Origin: Eutrophocola sp964629325
GTDB taxonomy: Bacteria > Pseudomonadota > Gammaproteobacteria > Pseudomonadales > Pseudohongiellaceae
Reading direction: 5' to 3'
Length of the DNA stretch: 50,023 nucleotides
Assembly: GCA_964629325.1 (NCBI GenBank)
Contig: CAZVSC010000019.1
Location: 1 to 50,023, forward strand
The notes below the pieces were generated by a model that was not told the DNA's origin, did not search any database, and saw only the letters and a list, made by a program, of their open reading frames with translations. Positions 32,218 through 40,887 of the stretch are shown here, piece by piece (position 1 is the first letter of the stretch; each line of letters starts with the position of its first letter). The position numbers and the translations under genes are program-made.

Positions 32218-34797
32218 TCAGCGGCTGACTTTTACGCTTTCGCCTGGGCCTGGACCCCTGCCCGGGCCGCTGCCCATGATGTCGCCGGTGGAGACCACCT
32301 TGACCCACAGCGCGTCATCGCCCTTGTAGTACGACGTGGCATTGGCCATGTGCAATGCATCGAGGCCGTTCACAGCTGTGCCGGAATCCGCAGTGGTAAA
32401 GCCCGGCAGTTCGAACATCACCCATGAACCTTCATCCAGTTCGCGCAACCTGATGTTCACGGACTCTTTTTCGGTTTTTAACGTGTACTGGGAGCCCGCG
32501 CGGACATTGGTTTCCCCTTCGACCATGAACTCCTTGCCGTTGCGGCTGAGAACAATCTCCGACGGCGTCAGGGTGCCCCTGATACGGCCGCCGCCCGGTG
32601 CGATTTCAAAGTCGGTCGGGCGCGGACCGCCCCCGAAGCCGAAGCCCAGGGCGCCACCGCCCCCGACATCCATACGGCCGATATCACCCGTGCAAACATA
32701 AGCATTCCAGGTGGGCCTGGCCTCGCAGGCGTCATCGGCGTCGTAACCGGTGTCATTGATGATGTAGGAATTCGGGATACCGGTGATGGTGCCGTCCTTG
32801 TCCTTGAACACCGAATGCTTGTAGATGACGTTGCCGTAATCGTCGTTGCTCCAGCGGTTGTCGATCGGTGGGAAATACACCGGCTTGGCATTGATGAAGG
32901 TGGAGCGCTCAACGACGTTGTTGGAGCTCATGCCGAAGCTGGTAAACAACAGGTAGGAAATCGCACCGGTCTTGCGGGTGTCGTTGTCTTCGTAATTCAC
33001 GAAGGTGTTGTTGTCCAGTTCGTGGTGGAAGTCATAGAACTCGTAGGCGCGGATCGGGAAATCGGGGATCTTCGGTTGCGGCAGGCTGCGGCCGTAAGCC
33101 AGTTCCGACGGCTCCCTGGGGTTGCCGATATTCTCGGACTCGCCCACGAACAGTGAATCAACCACACGCGAGGTATAGGCAGCCTGACCGAAGGCGCCGG
33201 AGGCATGCGTGAAGCCAATGCCGTTGTCGGCAAACTTCAGGCCCTTATAGAGATGCAGTTCGCCCCTGGCCCAGATGCCGCTGTTGCGGTTCTTGTAGGC
33301 GGTGAAATCCTCAACGACGGATTCTACCTGCGCGCTGTTTTCATCAGCGGGATCGACCAGGGAGATATACCCGCCGACTGCGAAATGGCCATCTGCCCTG
33401 GGTGCGCGGTCGCCCATGAACGCGTCAAAGTTCGAATGGGCGACGTTGCCCCTGAACTCGCGGAACTTGGTGCGGCGGGGCCAGGTGGCCAGGCTATCGT
33501 CCGAGCCTTCGAAGGCGCCGGTCGGGTGTACAGGGAAGGCCAGCCAGAATCCGGTCGAGTCGGAGCCTGCGGCCACGTTGCCGATGTAGGTATTGTCCGG
33601 GTTGGTGATCCAGAACGACGAGGCCGTGTTGTCTGAAGGAATCAGGATTTCCGGGGAGTCCTGGCCGGTGAGCTTGAAGTTCAGGCCGTCACTCGTCGAA
33701 CCGAACGGGGCCAGGTTGGTCGGGTCGCAGGGTTCGGTCATGTGACACTTGGTCTGGATGGCCAGGTTGTTGATGTATTCGTTGCCGTGTTCGATGCCGT
33801 CTTCCATGAAAAAGCAGTGGCCCACGGTGTTGTAGGTCACGTTGTTTTCCACACGCAGGTCATTGGTGCCGTGCACCGTCACGCAGCGGTTGTAGGTGTC
33901 ATGGATGGCCGCATTTTTGATGTACTGGCCCTTGCCGCCGTCGCCCACCAAATGCCAGTGGATCGGGTAGCGGGCCAGTTCCAGGTTCTGGCCCATGCGG
34001 TTGAGCTCGACGCCCTCGATATACATCTTGCTGGTGACCATCGCCATGATGTGACCGCCGAAGTACGTCTCGTCGGCGTCAGCGGATGCCTGGACCTTGA
34101 TGTTGCGGGTCAACAGGCCCACTTCGCCGCGCTGGTCGACGCCATGGGTGATCCTGCCGAAGTGCATGTACTGAAGCGGCGCATCCAGCGTCAGGGTATT
34201 GCCGCTGATAGCGGTAATGGTGCGCACCTCGGCCTGGCGTGGATCGTAATCCGTGGAGGCGAGGACTATCTGGTCACCTGCCTGCCACTGGGCGGCATCC
34301 AGCACGTCGATGCGGGTGGCGCCGGCCTCGGCGGTGCTGGCCAGCTTGGTCCAGGCATTGGTGCGATTGCCGTGCAGGTTCAGGGTGCCGCCCGACAGCA
34401 TGATGCCGCGGTCGCCCATGCCCATCATCTGTTCACCCTCGATGTTGTCGGTGAGGGTGATGGTGGCCTTGTGCGTATGGGGCCTGGCTTCGGTGCCGAT
34501 CTGCAGTTCGCCGAACACCATGATCCATTCGCTGGTCAGTTCCAGGTCGGCCGCGTCGGCGAAGCTGAGCTTGCCATTGATGGTGAGACCGTTCAGGGCC
34601 GGAGGACTAACGTCCAGGATCACGTCCTGGCCGCTCGCAATCACGACCTTGTCGCCCGCGGCCGGCACCCTGTTGCCCGGCCAGGTAGCGGGATCGGACC
34701 AGAGGGCACCCTGTGCCAGGGCACCGTGGGCGGCGCCGAGCAGGAAACCGACCGGCAGCAGCCAGGACAGTAAGGACGCGCGTTTATGCATTTTCAT
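32218..34797 (-). CDS. CEMIP-like G8-domain beta-helix protein, copy 1
   Basis: This is an 859-residue secreted protein: signal peptide 1-29, then G8 domain about 31-125 (LWSDPATWPGNRVPAAGDKV, GKLSFADAADLELTSEWIMV). A parallel beta-helix runs to about 690. Its order of motifs matches animal CEMIP/TMEM2: RYPIHWHLVGD (276-286), CVTVHGTNDLRVENNVTYN, GHCFFMEDGIEHGN (327-339), FWITNPDNTYIGNVAAGSDS, GNVAHSNFDAFM, YKNRNSGIWARGE, and TWNAYVCTGDIGRM near the end. CEMIP and TMEM2 break down hyaluronan; activity here is inference. A Gly-rich linker precedes the C-terminal sandwich, which ends VKVSR. It is probably a glycan depolymerase or adhesin. Confidence 0.85.
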   Translation of the reverse strand: MKMHKRASLLSWLLPVGFLLGAAHGALAQGALWSDPATWPGNRVPAAGDKVVIASGQDVILDVSPPALNGLTINGKLSFADAADLELTSEWIMVFGELQIGTEARPHTHKATITLTDNIEGEQMMGMGDRGIMLSGGTLNLHGNRTNAWTKLASTAEAGATRIDVLDAAQWQAGDQIVLASTDYDPRQAEVRTITAISGNTLTLDAPLQYMHFGRITHGVDQRGEVGLLTRNIKVQASADADETYFGGHIMAMVTSKMYIEGVELNRMGQNLELARYPIHWHLVGDGGKGQYIKNAAIHDTYNRCVTVHGTNDLRVENNVTYNTVGHCFFMEDGIEHGNEYINNLAIQTKCHMTEPCDPTNLAPFGSTSDGLNFKLTGQDSPEILIPSDNTASSFWITNPDNTYIGNVAAGSDSTGFWLAFPVHPTGAFEGSDDSLATWPRRTKFREFRGNVAHSNFDAFMGDRAPRADGHFAVGGYISLVDPADENSAQVESVVEDFTAYKNRNSGIWARGELHLYKGLKFADNGIGFTHASGAFGQAAYTSRVVDSLFVGESENIGNPREPSELAYGRSLPQPKIPDFPIRAYEFYDFHHELDNNTFVNYEDNDTRKTGAISYLLFTSFGMSSNNVVERSTFINAKPVYFPPIDNRWSNDDYGNVIYKHSVFKDKDGTITGIPNSYIINDTGYDADDACEARPTWNAYVCTGDIGRMDVGGGGALGFGFGGGPRPTDFEIAPGGGRIRGTLTPSEIVLSRNGKEFMVEGETNVRAGSQYTLKTEKESVNIRLRELDEGSWVMFELPGFTTADSGTAVNGLDALHMANATSYYKGDDALWVKVVSTGDIMGSGPGRGPGPGESVKVSR

Positions 34798-34849
34798 GAT
34801 GTTGATTCCCCGAACCTAAGTGAATGACTAACACGTAAAATTGACGCCG

Positions 34850-34865
34850 GATTTTATGGCAAAGC
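34850..34865 (-). promoter_or_regulatory. Upstream element of G8 copy 1 (weak match)
   Basis: GATTTTATGGCAAAGC (plus-strand sequence) lies 53 bases before the copy 1 start. It differs at three of 16 positions from the element shared by copies 2 and 3 (GATTTTTCGGCAAAAC type). It may be a common regulator site, but the match is short enough that chance is possible. Confidence 0.3.
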
Positions 34866-35024
34866 GTATGCGATGTTATGCGCTAAGTTTGTGAAAAAAA
34901 AGTGAAACCCGGTAAATTCCGGAAGATAGACCACCGGGAAGCGGACTTTGTTACACTTACGCCCGGTCGCAGCATCACCCGTGCCGACCATAAACCGTTG
35001 CCGACCATCAAGAGCCTGTAGTTA

Positions 35025-35423
35025 ATGCCCCGTTTTATCCGCTTCCTCGCCCCTGCAGCAGTCGTTTCCGCAGCTTCCGCCTGTGCGGCAGACGGCGTGG
35101 CGGTTGCCGGGCCGGATATCGAGCACGGCAAGGCAACCTTCAACACCATGTGCAGCGTCTGCCATGCCACGCAGAAAACGGGCGGCCCCGTGGAAGGCCC
35201 CAACCTGCTCGGGGTGGTCGGTCGCGCGGCAGGCAGCCAGCCTGATTTCGGCAAGTACTCGGAGGCGCTCAAGGGCTCCGGGCTCACCTGGAGCCCGCAG
35301 ACGCTTGATCAATTCCTGGTGAATCCCATGGCCATGGTGCCCGGCACCCTCATGCCGATGCTGATCCCGGACGACAAGACCCGGGCGGATGTCATCGCGT
35401 ATCTCGCAACGCTGCAGCCCTAG
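35025..35423 (+). CDS. Periplasmic class I cytochrome c
   Basis: This is a 132-residue mono-haem cytochrome with signal peptide (APAAVVSAASACAADG). The haem site CSVCH (43-47) is near the N-terminus of the mature protein. GPNLLGVVGRAAGSQPDF is the family-typical loop. The axial Met is likely in VPGTLMPML, followed by the closing helix VIAYLATLQP. It is of the cytochrome c2/c550 type and carries single electrons between periplasmic partners. It diverges from G8 copy 1 and converges on the ferritin-like gene, with 8 bases between stops. The ribosome site is weak. Confidence 0.88.
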   Translation: MPRFIRFLAPAAVVSAASACAADGVAVAGPDIEHGKATFNTMCSVCHATQKTGGPVEGPNLLGVVGRAAGSQPDFGKYSEALKGSGLTWSPQTLDQFLVNPMAMVPGTLMPMLIPDDKTRADVIAYLATLQP

Positions 35424-35431
35424 GGCTGCGA

Positions 35432-36628
35432 TCACACTTCCTGCAGCAGCCGGTCGTAAATCCGGATATCGAAATCAGGCGGTAACAAGTTGTCGAGATC
35501 GCGGGCCAGGTCGCGGGTCTCCTGCAGCAGCAGGTGTGTGATGCGCTTGTTGGACGCATCGTCAATGCCGGGATTGAAGCCCGGGCTCAGGGGGTCGAAC
35601 GGCACCGCAGCGCCCTTCGTTGGCAGGTACCGCGCAATCGAGTTGAGCGGCCCGAGCATGATGGCCTGTGCCAGGGCGACCTCGGGCGTGGAACTGCGCC
35701 GGTAGGCGGAATCCAGCAGTAACATCATGCTCCAGTAGTTCATGTTGCCGAGCCAGGCCAGGGCGCGCAGGTCAGTATCCTCGATGCTGTTCGGACGGCC
35801 ATCATAGGCCGTCGGATTGACCGGTACGTCGTAGCTCGGGTAGCGCGCATCGGATGCCGGCAGCGACCAGATGTCGGGCGTGTTCGCGATCAGCGGGTGG
35901 GACGCCTCATACAGGGAATGGAAGAACTTGAAATGCCCGTGTTCGCCTTCCGCCTTGATATCGCCGATGTGCTGGAACCAGGCGTTGTAATCGATGTCCG
36001 GGTCCCCGATTTCCTTCAGCTCAGCCAGCGTCATGGTAATGGCATCGTAGAGCTTGCCGACATGGTTGGCCGAGATCTCGTTTTCACCCAGCGTGGATTT
36101 TATCTTGTCCATCACGTAGCTTGAGTTGTCATCGAAAGACCGAACACGGGCCAGGCGCACCGGATCGGCTTCACAATAGGTGTACTTCGCCAGGCGCACA
36201 TCGTTCAGCGGCGCCAGTTCGAACGGGAACGGATAGAGATCGCTCTCGTAGGGAAAGTCCTGTCGCGTCAGTATCGGCGTAGCTCCAAGCTCCACCAGCA
36301 GCCGGTTGGCTCCCCTGAGGTGCAGCATTTCCTCGATGATAACGCCCATGAGCGAATCCGCATTCGCTGCCGGTGCACCGACGATGCCCGCATACTCGGG
36401 CTTGAGTGCATAGGCGCCATAAAGGTACTGGATCATGAGATCGTGCTCGATCTCGCAGCCTTCCTTCAATAACCGGACGAGTTCGAGATAGGGATCATCG
36501 AACGCCCGTTTGACGGTGGAAAACCGGTGCGTTTTCTTTGCGGCGAATGCCGCGCCAGATCCCGCGCTGAAGCCGAAGATGGCCATGCTGCGCAACAGCG
36601 CCCGGCGTGTGAATTCCTTACCTTTCAT
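35432..36628 (-). CDS. Tat-exported ferritin-like domain protein
   Basis: This is a 398-residue protein with twin-arginine signal FTRRALLRSMAIFGFSAGSG. The domain resembles the ferritin-like PF12902 family (VioB-type): CEIEHDLMIQYLYGAYALKP gives the first Glu/His ligand helix, IIEEMLHLRGANRLLVELGA the second ExxH helix, and EGEHGHFKFFHSLYEA a third ligand helix. Members form dimetal four-helix bundles with oxidative or dimerising roles; some take part in pigment synthesis. The ATG at 36628 with AGGAA upstream is preferred over 36661. It sits between two CEMIP-like genes, next to a cytochrome c that might feed it electrons. Confidence 0.82.
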   Translation of the reverse strand: MKGKEFTRRALLRSMAIFGFSAGSGAAFAAKKTHRFSTVKRAFDDPYLELVRLLKEGCEIEHDLMIQYLYGAYALKPEYAGIVGAPAANADSLMGVIIEEMLHLRGANRLLVELGATPILTRQDFPYESDLYPFPFELAPLNDVRLAKYTYCEADPVRLARVRSFDDNSSYVMDKIKSTLGENEISANHVGKLYDAITMTLAELKEIGDPDIDYNAWFQHIGDIKAEGEHGHFKFFHSLYEASHPLIANTPDIWSLPASDARYPSYDVPVNPTAYDGRPNSIEDTDLRALAWLGNMNYWSMMLLLDSAYRRSSTPEVALAQAIMLGPLNSIARYLPTKGAAVPFDPLSPGFNPGIDDASNKRITHLLLQETRDLARDLDNLLPPDFDIRIYDRLLQEV

Positions 36629-36693
36629 AGAACGTTGTTTCCTGCTTCCAAACTTTGCCATGAATACTCATTGAGACCGCCCCTGTCAAATGA

Positions 36694-36724
36694 AAGAGCC
36701 CCCGGCACCAGGCCGGAGGCTCTT
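36694..36724 (-). terminator. Terminator of G8 copy 2
   Basis: Read on the minus strand, AAGAGCCTCCGGC pairs with GCCGGGGGCTCTT (one mismatch) around a short loop. TTTCATTT follows. It lies about 20 bases after the copy 2 stop and isolates it from the ferritin-like gene. Confidence 0.8.
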
Positions 36725-36745
36725 GTTCGGGCAATCACTTTCGGT

Positions 36746-39343
36746 CTAGCGGGTGACCCGCAATGACGTTTCGCCGCCCAGGCCAAGCGGACCGCTGTCC
36801 GGGGCAACCAGCTTGACCCACAGCGCATCGCCATCCTTGAACCAGGAGGTCTCACGGGCGTTGCGCAGTGCTACCAGGCTGGTCTGCTGCGTGCCTGAAT
36901 CGGCCGAGGCGAATTCCGGCAGCTCGATGATCACCCAGGAATCCTGGTCCATCTCTGACAGGCGCAGGAACACATCTTCCCGTTCGGTGGTAAGCCGAAT
37001 CTCGGTACCGGCGCGAACATTGGAGCTGCCGGCAGCGATGGTGTAATCCTGGCCGCTGCGGCTCAGCGTGATCGGCGGCTGCGGCGCACCAAACAAACCG
37101 CCCGCCGGACGCGGCGGCGGAGCACCCGCCCCTGCAGCGGGCCTGGCAGGCGCCGCACCACCGAAGCGGAACGGCGGCGCAAAACCCAGGCGCCCGACAT
37201 CGCCCGTGCACACGGCGGCGTTCCAGTCGGTCTTGACCTGGCAGGCCTCGAGGTCGGTGGCCACGCTGGTGTTCTCGCCTTCGTGGATGACCACGTAGGT
37301 ATCCGGGCCGACGCCAAGCGAGCCGTCCTTGTCACGGATCACCGCGGTCTTGTAGGCCGAGCTGTTGCCATTGTCGTTGGCCCAGCGAGAATTACCTGCC
37401 ATAGGTGGAAAGTACACCGGCTTGGCGTTCTCGAAGGTCAGGCCCTCGACGGAATTGTTGGAGCTGACACCGAAGCTGGTGTACAGCAGGTAGGACAGCG
37501 CACCGGTCTTGCGCATTGCATTGTCCTCGAAGTTCACGAACGTGGTATCGATCACGTCATGGCGGTTGTCATAGTACTCGTAACCGCGCATCGGGAAATC
37601 CGGCAGCATGGGTTTGGGCAGGCTGCGGCCGTAAGCCACTTCTTCCGATGTCCGGGGATTGCCGACGTTTTCGGTGTCGCCCACGAACAGGGAGTCGACC
37701 ACCCGCGAGGTATAGGGGTCTTCCAGGCTGGCGCCGCCGCCAAGGCCGGAGGCCTGCGTATAGCCGATGGCGTTGTCGGCCGAGCGGTAGTTGCGGATGG
37801 TGCGCATCTCACCGCGTCCCCAGAAACCGCCGTTGCGGTTCTTGTAGGCGGTGAGATCCTCGAACACGGTTTCCACGATCGGGCTGGAGCGGTCCGCCGG
37901 ATCTGCGTGGGCGATATGCATGTTGCCGGTCACCCCGAAGGTGTTGTTGGTGTTGATGTTGCGGTCGAACATGAAGCCGTCGTAGTTCGAGTGAGCGACG
38001 TTGCCCCTGAACTCGCGCATGCGCATGTTGCGCGGCCAGGTGGCCATGCTTTCCTCCGAGCCGTCGAACGCACCGTTCGGGTGCTCGGGCAGGGACATCC
38101 AGAAGCCGTTCGAGTCAGAGCCGGCCGCCACATTGTCGATGTAGGTGTTGTCCGGATTGGTGATCCAGTAACTGGCCACCGTATTGTCGGAGGGCAGCAG
38201 CACATCGGTGGAATTCTGGCCGTTCTGCCTGACAGCCTGGCGGTTTTCATAGTCTTCGACTTCACCGGCGGCGGCGAGATTGGTCGGCACACAGGGCTTG
38301 GTCGGGTGGCACTTGGTCTGGATGGCGAGGTTCTTGATGTATTCGTTGCCGTGTTCGATGCCGTCTTCCATGAAGAAGCAGTGACCCACGGTGTTGTAGG
38401 TCACGTTGTTTTCCACGCGCAGGTCATTGGAGCCATGTACGGTCACGCAGCGATTGAACGTGTCGTGGATAGAGGAATTTTTCACGTACTGGCCATTGCC
38501 GCCATCACCGACGAGATGCCAGTGGATCGGGTAGCGCGCCAGTTCCAGGTGCTGGCCCATGCGGTTCAGCTCGACGCCCTCGATATACATCTTGCTGGTG
38601 ACCATCGCCATAATGTGGCCGCCAAAATACGAGGCAAGCGAATCTTCAGATGACTGCACCTTGATGTTGCGGGTCAACAGGCCTACTTCGCCACGCTCGT
38701 CGACATCGAAGGTGATCTTGCCGAAGTGCATGTATTCCAGGGGCTCATCCAGCGTGATGCTGTTGCCGCTGACGGCAGCAATGGTGCGCACCTCGGCCTG
38801 GCGCGGATCGAAATCCGTCGAGGCCAGGACGATCTGGTCACCGGCCTGCCACTGGCTGGCATCGAGCACCTCGATACGGGTGGCGCCGGCCTCGGCGGTG
38901 GCCGCCAGTTTCGTCCAGGCGTTGGTCCGGTTGCCGTGCAGGTTCAGGGTGCCGCCCGACAGCATGATGCCGCGGTCGCCCATGCCCATCAGCTGTTCAC
39001 CCTCGATGTTGTCGGTGAGGGTGATGGTAGCCTTGTGGGTAAAGGGATTGGCTTGTGTGCCGATCTGCAGTTCGCCGAACACCATGATCCATTCGGTGGT
39101 CAGTTCCAGGTCGGACTCATCGGCGAAGCTGAGCTTGCCGTTGATGGTGAGGCCGTTCAGCGCGGGCGGACTGACGTCCAGAATCACGTCCTGGCCACTG
39201 GCAATCACCACCTTGTCACCGGCAGCCGGCACCTGGTTGTTGGGCCAGGTGGCCGGGTCGGACCAGCGCAGGGACTGGGCCTGGGCGGCAACGCCTGTAG
39301 CAACAAGAATAAAGAGCAGCAATAAACGATTGTAGATGCGCAT
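36746..39343 (-). CDS. CEMIP-like G8-domain beta-helix protein, copy 2
   Basis: This is an 865-residue secreted protein. Signal peptide (LLLLFILVATGVAAQAQ) and G8 domain (RWSDPATWPNNQVPAAGDKV) are followed by the beta-helix with RYPIHWHLVGD, SIHDTFNRCVTVHGSNDL, GHCFFMEDGIEHGN, YWITNPDNTYIDNVAAGSDS, GNVAHSNYDGFMFDRN and YKNRNGGFWGRGE. The C-terminal part has DWNAAVCTGDVGRLG, then a Pro/Ala/Gly-rich linker of about 35 residues (PARPAAGAGAPPPRPAGG) and a final sandwich ending SLRVTR. The ATG at 39343 is preceded by AGGGAGA. It is closest to copy 3 by eye, particularly in the first 150 residues. It has a private terminator and an upstream element shared with copy 3. Confidence 0.87.
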   Translation of the reverse strand: MRIYNRLLLLFILVATGVAAQAQSLRWSDPATWPNNQVPAAGDKVVIASGQDVILDVSPPALNGLTINGKLSFADESDLELTTEWIMVFGELQIGTQANPFTHKATITLTDNIEGEQLMGMGDRGIMLSGGTLNLHGNRTNAWTKLAATAEAGATRIEVLDASQWQAGDQIVLASTDFDPRQAEVRTIAAVSGNSITLDEPLEYMHFGKITFDVDERGEVGLLTRNIKVQSSEDSLASYFGGHIMAMVTSKMYIEGVELNRMGQHLELARYPIHWHLVGDGGNGQYVKNSSIHDTFNRCVTVHGSNDLRVENNVTYNTVGHCFFMEDGIEHGNEYIKNLAIQTKCHPTKPCVPTNLAAAGEVEDYENRQAVRQNGQNSTDVLLPSDNTVASYWITNPDNTYIDNVAAGSDSNGFWMSLPEHPNGAFDGSEESMATWPRNMRMREFRGNVAHSNYDGFMFDRNINTNNTFGVTGNMHIAHADPADRSSPIVETVFEDLTAYKNRNGGFWGRGEMRTIRNYRSADNAIGYTQASGLGGGASLEDPYTSRVVDSLFVGDTENVGNPRTSEEVAYGRSLPKPMLPDFPMRGYEYYDNRHDVIDTTFVNFEDNAMRKTGALSYLLYTSFGVSSNNSVEGLTFENAKPVYFPPMAGNSRWANDNGNSSAYKTAVIRDKDGSLGVGPDTYVVIHEGENTSVATDLEACQVKTDWNAAVCTGDVGRLGFAPPFRFGGAAPARPAAGAGAPPPRPAGGLFGAPQPPITLSRSGQDYTIAAGSSNVRAGTEIRLTTEREDVFLRLSEMDQDSWVIIELPEFASADSGTQQTSLVALRNARETSWFKDGDALWVKLVAPDSGPLGLGGETSLRVTR

Positions 39344-39419
39344 GGAACCGGATCTCCCTGGGTGGTTTCTCGGGGCAGTGGGTTTTGCAACAGCCACAGC
39401 CCACCCTTTTCAGAACAGC

Positions 39420-39456
39420 GAGAATACCATGATTTTTCGGCAAAACCCCCCGTCAG
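39420..39456 (-). promoter_or_regulatory. Conserved upstream element and candidate promoter, G8 copy 2
   Basis: This 37-base stretch matches 44471-44507 upstream of copy 3 at 32 of 37 positions, while surrounding DNA differs. On the minus strand it contains a possible extended -10 (TG, one base, TATTCT) just after the invariant core GATTTTTCGGCAAAA (plus-strand reading). It may be a promoter with operator, or the edge of a duplication that made the two copies. Confidence 0.5.
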
Positions 39457-39551
39457 GGGTGCCGTAATGTGGATGAAATATGAACCTGGCTGCCATACAC
39501 ACACTGGGTGATGCAGAAGAAGAGAGCACTGCCTGGGCTCTCTGACGTGAA

Positions 39552-39570
39552 TCAAATAATTATCATTTAT
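39552..39570. promoter_or_regulatory. Candidate Fur box
   Basis: Read on the minus strand this 19-base site agrees with the Fur consensus (GATAATGATAATCATTATC) at 12 positions, including the contiguous AATGATAAT core. It lies about 90 bases before the small secreted protein gene and about 210 before the G8 copy 2 start. The core is good but the flanks are poor, so the assignment is tentative. Confidence 0.3.
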
Positions 39571-39659
39571 ATGCCGGTTGTTTACGGCGTCATCTTCCAA
39601 ACCCGTCTGTAAGGCACTTGTATAGGTACCTTGATTTCTATTTCCCTGGAGATAATCCG

Positions 39660-39929
39660 ATGAAAAAAATATTAGTTACTGCGTTGTTTTTACTTGCAGC
39701 CAGCATCCTGAATACCGCTTCTGCCGAAGAAGAAGTGCAGGCACTGGTTGTCGATAATGGCTCCGGTTCGGGCTCCAATCAGGGAAAGGGCAAAAAGGAT
39801 GCAATGGAACTTGTTTGCCATAAAGGACAAACAATCCTGGTCAATGCCAACTCAAACCGCCTGGCAGGCCACCTTGCTCATGGTGACTCCCTGGGCGAAT
39901 GCGGGGGGCCAGGACAAGATCCTGAGTAA
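39660..39929 (+). CDS. Small secreted protein with CHKG...HLAHGD..G.C motif
   Basis: This is an 89-residue protein with signal peptide MKKILVTALFLLAASILNTASA and a Gly/Ser/Lys-rich linker (GSGSGSNQGKGKKD). Its short C-terminal motif runs VCHKGQTILV then HLAHGDSLGEC. The two Cys bracket about 28 residues, with His-Gly-Asp between. The same CHxG...AHLxHGDxxGxC pattern occurs in many bacterial surface proteins, usually as a module within larger ones, and its role is not established. Metal binding by Cys and His is plausible. GGAG sits nine bases before the ATG. A possible Fur box lies upstream. Confidence 0.75.
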   Translation: MKKILVTALFLLAASILNTASAEEEVQALVVDNGSGSGSNQGKGKKDAMELVCHKGQTILVNANSNRLAGHLAHGDSLGECGGPGQDPE

Positions 39930-39986
39930 ATTCTGATTGCTGCCCGGGCTGGTTGATAGCGCCATCCCGGGGAAACAGGATACCTC

Positions 39987-40757
39987 TTGCCCAGGTTGCT
40001 GAAACGGCTAGAAAAGTATCCGGGCGTAAACACGCTCGACCTGCTTAAAGCCCTGGCCGTGACCGCCATGATTATCGACCATGGCGGTTTTTACCTTTTG
40101 GGGAACAGTGAACTCTGGCGCAGCTTTGGTCGTCTGGCCGCACCATTATTCTTTTTCATCGCCGGCTTTGTGGCCCGCCCGCTCTCCAGCGAAACACCTC
40201 CCTGGCGCTCTCCGCTTCTCAGGCTGCTGCCCCTGGGCCTGATCCTTACCCTCCTTGATTACATCATATTTGAATCAGTAACCCTCAACATCCTGCTCAA
40301 TCTATTGTTAATAAAACTGGTGCTGGGCTCCTGTGATGCAGCAAGCCTCAACAAGCCTGGCGTGATAGCGCTTTTTGTATTCCTGCTCTTCACCAACTTC
40401 CTGGCTGCGCCCTTCATCGAATACGGCACTCTTGGTTTGGCTTACGCGACAGGAGGCCGATTGCTGGCAGAAAACAAGCATCCTTATTTGGCCAGGATAT
40501 TGATAGTTGTAACTGTGGTGCTGCAGTTTGCCAATTACTGGCCCGGTAAGCAGCATCATGTGTTTTTTGCCGCTTTGGGGATATTGCTGGCAGTAATTTT
40601 GCTTGGTTTCAGATTCAGGGTGTTAGACGGATTTCGTGAAAAATTTTTTGTCCCCAGCCAGATCCTGCTGATTCTTTCGCGCTATTCCCTGGAAATATAT
40701 TTCCTTCATCTTGCAGCACTCAAACTACTCTATATCAGTTGGCTGCTTGATTATTAG
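39987..40757 (+). CDS. TraX-like integral membrane protein
   Basis: This is a 256-residue inner-membrane protein with eight or so helices. The start NTLDLLKALAVTAMIIDHGG and FGRLAAPLFFFIAGFVARPL match TraX (F-pilin acetylase) and related acyltransferase-3-like proteins. The end RYSLEIYFLHLAALKLLYI is also characteristic. Chromosomal TraX-like proteins have no fixed role; acetylation of a surface molecule is possible. The start is TTG at 39987, with AGGA six bases before. The coding sequence is noticeably less GC-rich than its neighbours, which, with the small gene before it, hints at a separately acquired segment. Confidence 0.78.
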   Translation: MPRLLKRLEKYPGVNTLDLLKALAVTAMIIDHGGFYLLGNSELWRSFGRLAAPLFFFIAGFVARPLSSETPPWRSPLLRLLPLGLILTLLDYIIFESVTLNILLNLLLIKLVLGSCDAASLNKPGVIALFVFLLFTNFLAAPFIEYGTLGLAYATGGRLLAENKHPYLARILIVVTVVLQFANYWPGKQHHVFFAALGILLAVILLGFRFRVLDGFREKFFVPSQILLILSRYSLEIYFLHLAALKLLYISWLLDY

Positions 40758-40887
40758 CTGAATAGCTCCTTTCGGGTCTATGCGCGCACCGGGGTGACGG
40801 CATCAATCCACTCTGCCCTCCCCTGACCAGGCCAGTCTGCCCCTGTTGCTCTGGCAGCCAGTTCCTCTTTATTACGCTTAACTTCCC

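Larger units (their letters stand above)
39344..39659. other. Divergent intergenic region between G8 copy 2 and the small secreted protein
   Basis: This 316-base stretch holds no gene. It contains the candidate extended -10 and conserved element for G8 copy 2 (39420-39456) and an AT-rich Fur-box-like sequence (39552-39570). The GGAGA ribosome site of the small protein gene starts near 39650. The right half is visibly more AT-rich than the rest of the window. Confidence 0.6.

Noticed and set aside
37283..38653. A 456-codon plus-strand open frame inside G8 copy 2.
   Set aside because: It is antisense to the conserved beta-helix. Similar antisense frames occur in copies 1 and 3 simply because those proteins are conserved.
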